Below, one piece after another: positions 5,534 through 8,466 of a stretch of 8,466 bases of DNA (position 1 is the first letter of the stretch; every line of letters begins with the position of its first letter). The notes under the pieces are model-generated. The model had not been told where the DNA came from. It saw only the letters and a program-made list of their open reading frames with translations, and searched no databases. The position numbers and the translations under genes are program-made. Where the stretch lies: the NCBI GenBank assembly GCA_948933715.1, contig CAQZPH010000037.1, positions 1 through 8,466 of the forward strand, given 5' to 3'. This stretch comes from an uncultured Eubacteriales bacterium. Its GTDB lineage: Bacteria > Bacillota > Clostridia > Oscillospirales > Acutalibacteraceae.

Positions 5534-6224
5534 TTTTTATTTAGATAGAATTTTATTGCCTGTGGCACCATCAAAACTTAGTATTGGTTTTAAAAGTCAT
5601 AATAAAACTTTAAATTTAATGAATGATGGAGAAATTAATATATTAAAAGATCCAGGTTTATTAGATATTAGTTTTGATGTTCTTATACCTAATACTAAGT
5701 ATCCTTTCTCTATATATGAGAGTGGTTTTGAATTAGCTGATAAATATATTGAAAAAATAAATAAATTGAAGACAGATAAAAAACCTTTTCAGTTTATCGT
5801 GACTCGGACTAAACCGGACGGTATACCGATATTTAATACTAATATTAAAGTTTCGCTGGAAGAATATGAGATGAGTGAAGATGCTGAAGAAGGTTTTGAC
5901 ATTATGTTATCTATAAAATTAAAACAATATAAAGTGTATAGTACAAAAATTGTTAAGATAGAGAAAGCGAAGGAAGATACACCAAAAGTTGAAGTTATAC
6001 AAGAACGTGAATCAGATCCTAAAGAAATTATGATTGGATCAGATGTTATTGTAAATGGTGTATTACATAGAGATAGCTATGGTAAAGGAGCAGGGCAGAG
6101 TAGGAATAATTATAAAGGTAAGGTTAATCTTATAAATAAAAAAGGATCTCACCCATATCATGTAACTACACCAGAAGGTGCTTGGCTTGGATGGGTTACT
6201 GAGGGTAGTGTCAAAGGAGTTTAA
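5526..6224 (+). CDS. XkdP-position baseplate/hub protein with C-terminal SH3-like domain
   Basis: Has 232 residues. Residues about 1-145 match the N-terminal domain of XkdP-type proteins: F-Y-L-D-R-I-L-L-P-V-A-P-S-K-L, then N-L-M-N-D-G-E-I-N-I-L-K, then P-F-Q-F-I-V-T-R-T-K-P-D-G and the L-E-E-Y-E-M-S-E-D-A-E-E-G-F-D strand region. This domain is thought to sit at the hub, gripping the tube or spike. A charged linker (about 146-170) leads to residues 171-232, which contain V-N-G-V-L-H-R-D-S-Y-G-K-G-A-G, then G-S-H-P-Y-H-V and W-L-G-W-V. That is an SH3-like fold pattern seen in clostridial cell-wall enzymes. Many relatives carry LysM here instead, so the role, binding cell wall or organising the hub, is probably analogous. 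It overlaps the tape measure gene by 8 bases, and its stop directly abuts the next ATG. The SH3-like call is from pattern recognition only. Confidence 0.82.
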   Translation: MYSFYLDRILLPVAPSKLSIGFKSHNKTLNLMNDGEINILKDPGLLDISFDVLIPNTKYPFSIYESGFELADKYIEKINKLKTDKKPFQFIVTRTKPDGIPIFNTNIKVSLEEYEMSEDAEEGFDIMLSIKLKQYKVYSTKIVKIEKAKEDTPKVEVIQERESDPKEIMIGSDVIVNGVLHRDSYGKGAGQSRNNYKGKVNLINKKGSHPYHVTTPEGAWLGWVTEGSVKGV

Positions 6225-7178
6225 ATGGAACTTATAATTCAAAATGAAGATACAATTTATATTCCTTTAATTGAAGATTCTATAACTTGGAAAACTGAAA
6301 GAAAAGGTTATGCTGGACAATTAGATTTCAAAGTTTTAAATGATGGAAATATAAAGATAGAAGAAGGAAATGCAGTTAGATTTAAAGTTGGAGAGAGTAA
6401 TATATTTTATGGATTCATATTTACTTTAAAATATGATAAAGAAAATATTATAACTGTTACAGCCTATGATCAATTAAGATATTTTAAAAATAAAGATACA
6501 TATGTTTATACAAATAAAACAGCTAGTGAATTTTTAAAAATGATTGCAGAAGATTTTGAATTGAGTTGTGGAGAAATAGAAGATACTGGTTTTAAAATAC
6601 AATCCAGAATTGAAGAAAATACAACCCTTTTTGATATGGTTCAGAATGCTTTAGATATAACCCTTGAAAATAAAAAAGAAATGTATGTTCTGTATGATGA
6701 TTTTGGGAAGATTACACTTAAAAATATATCTTCAATGGGGTTAGATATATTGATAGATGAAGAAACTGCAGAAAACTTTGATTACTCATCAAGTATTGAT
6801 TCTAATACATACAATAAAATTAAATTAACATTTGATAATGATAGTTCAGGTAAAAGAGATGTTTATATATCTCAAGATGGAAATAATATAAATAAATGGG
6901 GCATACTTCAGTATTTCGATACTCTCGAAGAAGGAGAGAATGGGAAGGCTAAAGCAGATGCCTTTTTATCTTTATATAACCAAAAAACTAAAACTCTTTC
7001 TATTAAAAATGCTTTTGGTGATGTTCGTGTAAGAGGTGGTTCTATGGTTATGGTACGTCTTAATCTTGGAGATGTTAAGCTTAATAATTTTATGATAGTT
7101 GAGAAATGTAAACATGAATTTAAAAATAATGAGCATTTCATGGAATTAAATTTACGAGGTGGTGTAGTTAATGCTTGA
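6225..7178 (+). CDS. xkdQ: Baseplate hub protein (XkdQ-like, gpD/gp27 type)
   Basis: Forms the central ring at the bottom of the tube that joins tube, spike and wedges. It has 317 residues. Visible features are an early W-K-T-E-R-K-G-Y-A-G-Q-L-D-F-K-V strand pair (about 22-37), E-G-N-A-V-R-F-K-V-G (about 47-56) with F-Y-G-F-I-F (61-66), then T-A-Y-D-Q-L-R-Y-F-K-N-K-D-T-Y-V-Y (79-95), which is the most family-typical stretch. A helical section T-A-S-E-F-L-K-M-I-A follows. The C-terminal part has G-D-V-R-V-R-G-G-S-M-V-M-V and ends in a strand-rich region. The ATG abuts the previous stop, and AAAGGAG at 6213-6219 is the ribosome binding site. The sequence around 6421-6720 is very AT-rich (about 24% GC by hand count), unlike the tape measure gene. 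Assignment by motif and gene order is secure. Confidence 0.9.
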   Translation: MELIIQNEDTIYIPLIEDSITWKTERKGYAGQLDFKVLNDGNIKIEEGNAVRFKVGESNIFYGFIFTLKYDKENIITVTAYDQLRYFKNKDTYVYTNKTASEFLKMIAEDFELSCGEIEDTGFKIQSRIEENTTLFDMVQNALDITLENKKEMYVLYDDFGKITLKNISSMGLDILIDEETAENFDYSSSIDSNTYNKIKLTFDNDSSGKRDVYISQDGNNINKWGILQYFDTLEEGENGKAKADAFLSLYNQKTKTLSIKNAFGDVRVRGGSMVMVRLNLGDVKLNNFMIVEKCKHEFKNNEHFMELNLRGGVVNA

Positions 7179-7491
7179 TGCGAATGATCTTTTGGTTGGG
7201 ATTAAAAGAGCGTCTATTGAGGCTATTGAGAATTCAAAACCTGTAAATTTAGTATTTGGTAAAGTAAGTAGTATTTCTCCTTTAATTGTAAATGTAGAAA
7301 ACAAATTAAAACTAGAGAAAGAACAATTGTTATTACTTAAAACTCTAAGTAATTATACTGTTGAAGTTGAGATAGAGGAAGAAAAAAGACAAATGAAAAT
7401 ATACAATGCATTAAAATCTGGAGATGAAGTAATTCTTTTAAGAATGCAAGGGGGACAGAAATATTTAATTTTAGATAGGGTGGTTAAATGA
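7171..7491 (+). CDS. xkdR: DUF2577 family baseplate protein (XkdR-like)
   Basis: Has 106 residues. The family is found in PBSX-like tails between the hub and the gp25-like wedge protein, and is thought to have an OB-like fold and to take part in the hub or spike. The opening helix L-V-G-I-K-R-A-S-I-E-A-I-E-N-S-K-P (about 8-24) is typical of the family. It is followed by a strand pair, F-G-K-V-S-S-I-S-P-L-I-V-N-V (about 29-42), in which the S-P-L-x-V pattern is the usual landmark. The C-terminus has G-D-E-V-I-L-L-R-M-Q-G-G-Q-K-Y-L-I-L-D-R-V, another strong landmark. The ATG overlaps the previous gene by 8 bases, with GAGGTGG at 7156-7162 upstream. The stop overlaps the next start as ATGA. No cysteine/histidine metal-binding tip is visible, so a separate spike tip would have to lie elsewhere. 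Confidence 0.88.
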   Translation: MLDANDLLVGIKRASIEAIENSKPVNLVFGKVSSISPLIVNVENKLKLEKEQLLLLKTLSNYTVEVEIEEEKRQMKIYNALKSGDEVILLRMQGGQKYLILDRVVK

Positions 7492-7889
7492 TTCCTAAAT
7501 TTGATTTTAAAATTCCAGATAGTGTAGAAAATTATACAGAACCTAGTAAAACTTATAAAATGCACGTTGGTAAAGATTATATTAAAGGATATAACGATTT
7601 AATTGAAAGTGTTAAACAATCTGTGTTTAAAATACTAAATACCGAGAGATACAGCCATTATATTTATTCTAAAAATTATGGAGTGGAATTAGAAAATTTG
7701 ATAGGTCAGCCAATTGCGTATGTTTGTCCAGAAATAGAAAGAAGAATTAAAGAAGCTCTTGTACAAGATGATAGAATTGTATCTGTAGATTCATTTTCTT
7801 TTGATGTTAAACGTAAAATTCTTTGTATAACTTTCACAGTGCATTGTATTTTTGGGGATTTTGAAGCTAGTAAAGAGGTGAATATTTAG
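7488..7889 (+). CDS. xkdS: DUF2634 family baseplate wedge protein (XkdS-like, gp25 type)
   Basis: A 133-residue wedge component that is expected to join the sheath's first ring to the baseplate. After P-S-K-T-Y-K-M (about 19-25) comes a helix, D-L-I-E-S-V-K-Q-S-V-F-K-I-L-N-T-E-R (about 37-54), matching the gp25-like pattern of helix followed by T-x-R/P-x-x-x-x-x-x-x-x-Y-G. Next is Y-G-V-E-L-E-N-L-I-G at 64-73 and the helix E-I-E-R-R-I-K-E-A-L (82-91). Two strands close the domain. It starts within the stop of the previous gene (ATGA), with AGGGTGG at 7477-7483 as ribosome binding site. Its TAG stop shares the G with the GTG start of the next gene. This order (DUF2577, DUF2634, baseplate J) is standard, so the call is secure. 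Confidence 0.9.
   Translation: MIPKFDFKIPDSVENYTEPSKTYKMHVGKDYIKGYNDLIESVKQSVFKILNTERYSHYIYSKNYGVELENLIGQPIAYVCPEIERRIKEALVQDDRIVSVDSFSFDVKRKILCITFTVHCIFGDFEASKEVNI
7874..7880 (+). promoter_or_regulatory. Ribosome binding site for the GTG start at 7889
   Basis: AGAGGTG ends 8 bases before the GTG at 7889, which overlaps the preceding TAG by one base. The encoded start V/M-F-Q-D-I-S-Y matches the usual N-terminus of the baseplate J family, so the GTG is preferred over the internal ATG at 7928. Confidence 0.75.
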
Positions 7890-8466
7890 TGTTTCAGGAT
7901 ATTAGTTATAAATCCATTTTAAAAAGAATGTTAGATAGAATACCGAATAATTTTGACAAAAGAGAAGGGTCTATTATTTACGATGCTCTTGCACCATGTG
8001 CAATGGAATTAATGAATATGTATATATCGCTTAATACAGTTTTGAAAGAAACCTTTGGAGATACTGCTTCAAGGGATTTTTTAATTTTACGAGCTAAGGA
8101 AAGAGGTTTATCTCCAGAATTAGCAACCCATGCAATTCTTAAAGCGTTGACTACGCCTAAAGATATTGATATTAAAATAGGATCAAGATTTTCTTTAGAT
8201 GTTTTAAATTATGTTGTAACAGAAAAAATTAAAGATGGTGAATATAAAGTTAAATGTGAAAGTTTAGGGCGAGTTGGAAACAGTTATTATGGTGAAATGA
8301 TATCGATTGATTATATTCGTGGGTTAGAAAAAATAGAAATTGTTGAACTATTAATACCAGGAGAAGATGAAGAAGATACAGAAGTTTTCAGAAAAAGATA
8401 TTTGAATTCATTTGATTCTAAAGCTTTTGGTGGGAATGTTGCAGATTATTTAAATAAAACAAATTC
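7889..8466 (+). CDS. xkdT: Baseplate J/gp47-like protein (XkdT-like), 3'-truncated by the window edge
   Basis: A structural wedge protein of the contractile baseplate, the XkdT/T4 gp6-like component that links wedge units. From the GTG at 7889 the frame is open to the right edge (192 complete codons). Landmarks are L-K-R-M-L-D-R-I-P (11-19), D-K-R-E-G-S-I-I-Y-D-A-L-A-P (23-36), the helix L-N-T-V-L-K-E-T-F-G-D-T-A-S-R-D-F-L (48-65), G-x-x-P/G-E-L-A-T-H-A, the strand-rich part with I-G-S-R-F (97-101) and V-G-N-S-Y-Y-G (129-135). Near the end comes P-G-E-D-E-E-D-T-E-x-F-R-K-R-Y (157-171), then A-F-G-G-N-V-A-D-Y (179-187), the best-known signature of the baseplate J family. Relatives have about 350 residues, so roughly half is missing. 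The gene is intact as far as visible. Confidence 0.92.
   Translation, partial: MFQDISYKSILKRMLDRIPNNFDKREGSIIYDALAPCAMELMNMYISLNTVLKETFGDTASRDFLILRAKERGLSPELATHAILKALTTPKDIDIKIGSRFSLDVLNYVVTEKIKDGEYKVKCESLGRVGNSYYGEMISIDYIRGLEKIEIVELLIPGEDEEDTEVFRKRYLNSFDSKAFGGNVADYLNKTN

Noticed and set aside
5011..5574. Long minus-strand frame of 187 codons opposite the end of the tape measure gene
   Set aside because: It lies opposite a well-supported gene, has no convincing ribosome binding site, and its translation is a low-complexity mirror of the + strand codons.

Overview
The window is one unbroken block of phage tail genes, all on the + strand. The base composition is AT-rich, with frequent AGA, ATA and TTA codons, strong purine-rich ribosome binding sites and some TTG and GTG starts. 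This points to a low-GC Firmicute, most likely a Clostridium or close relative, carrying a prophage, a phage or a phage-tail-like bacteriocin. Gene order and protein families match the contractile (myovirus) tail module of Bacillus PBSX (the xkd genes) and its many clostridial relatives. No host gene, tRNA, insertion sequence, CRISPR array, promoter or terminator is visible. Both outermost genes run off the window.

Layout from left to right: tail terminator (5' end missing, 1-329); a small conserved protein of unknown function (336-557); tail sheath (557-1858); tail tube (1873-2346); tail assembly chaperone (2348-2779) with a -1 frameshift extension reaching 2967; tape measure (2996-5533); XkdP-position baseplate/hub protein with a C-terminal SH3-like domain (5526-6224); XkdQ-like hub protein (6225-7178); XkdR-like DUF2577 protein (7171-7491); XkdS-like gp25-type wedge protein (7488-7889); and the first 192 codons of the XkdT-like baseplate J/gp47 protein (7889 to the right edge).

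Together these genes build a contractile injection machine. The hub, spike and wedge proteins form the baseplate. The chaperone pair coats the tape measure, which sets tail length. Tube and then sheath polymerise on the baseplate, and the terminator caps the tail. Most genes are packed stop-to-start or overlap by 1-8 bases, which suggests one transcript with translational coupling.

The strongest observation is at 2770-2776. An in-frame A AAA AAC slippery heptamer sits immediately before the chaperone stop codon. The -1 frame then stays open for 63 codons, through a stretch that otherwise looks non-coding. This is the expected -1 programmed frameshift of tail assembly chaperones (G/GT type), and a possible RNA stem follows it. 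The second is that the XkdP-position protein carries an SH3-like C-terminal domain where relatives usually carry LysM. I see no sign of a wholly new system: this is a well-known module with a few details that automatic gene calling would probably miss.
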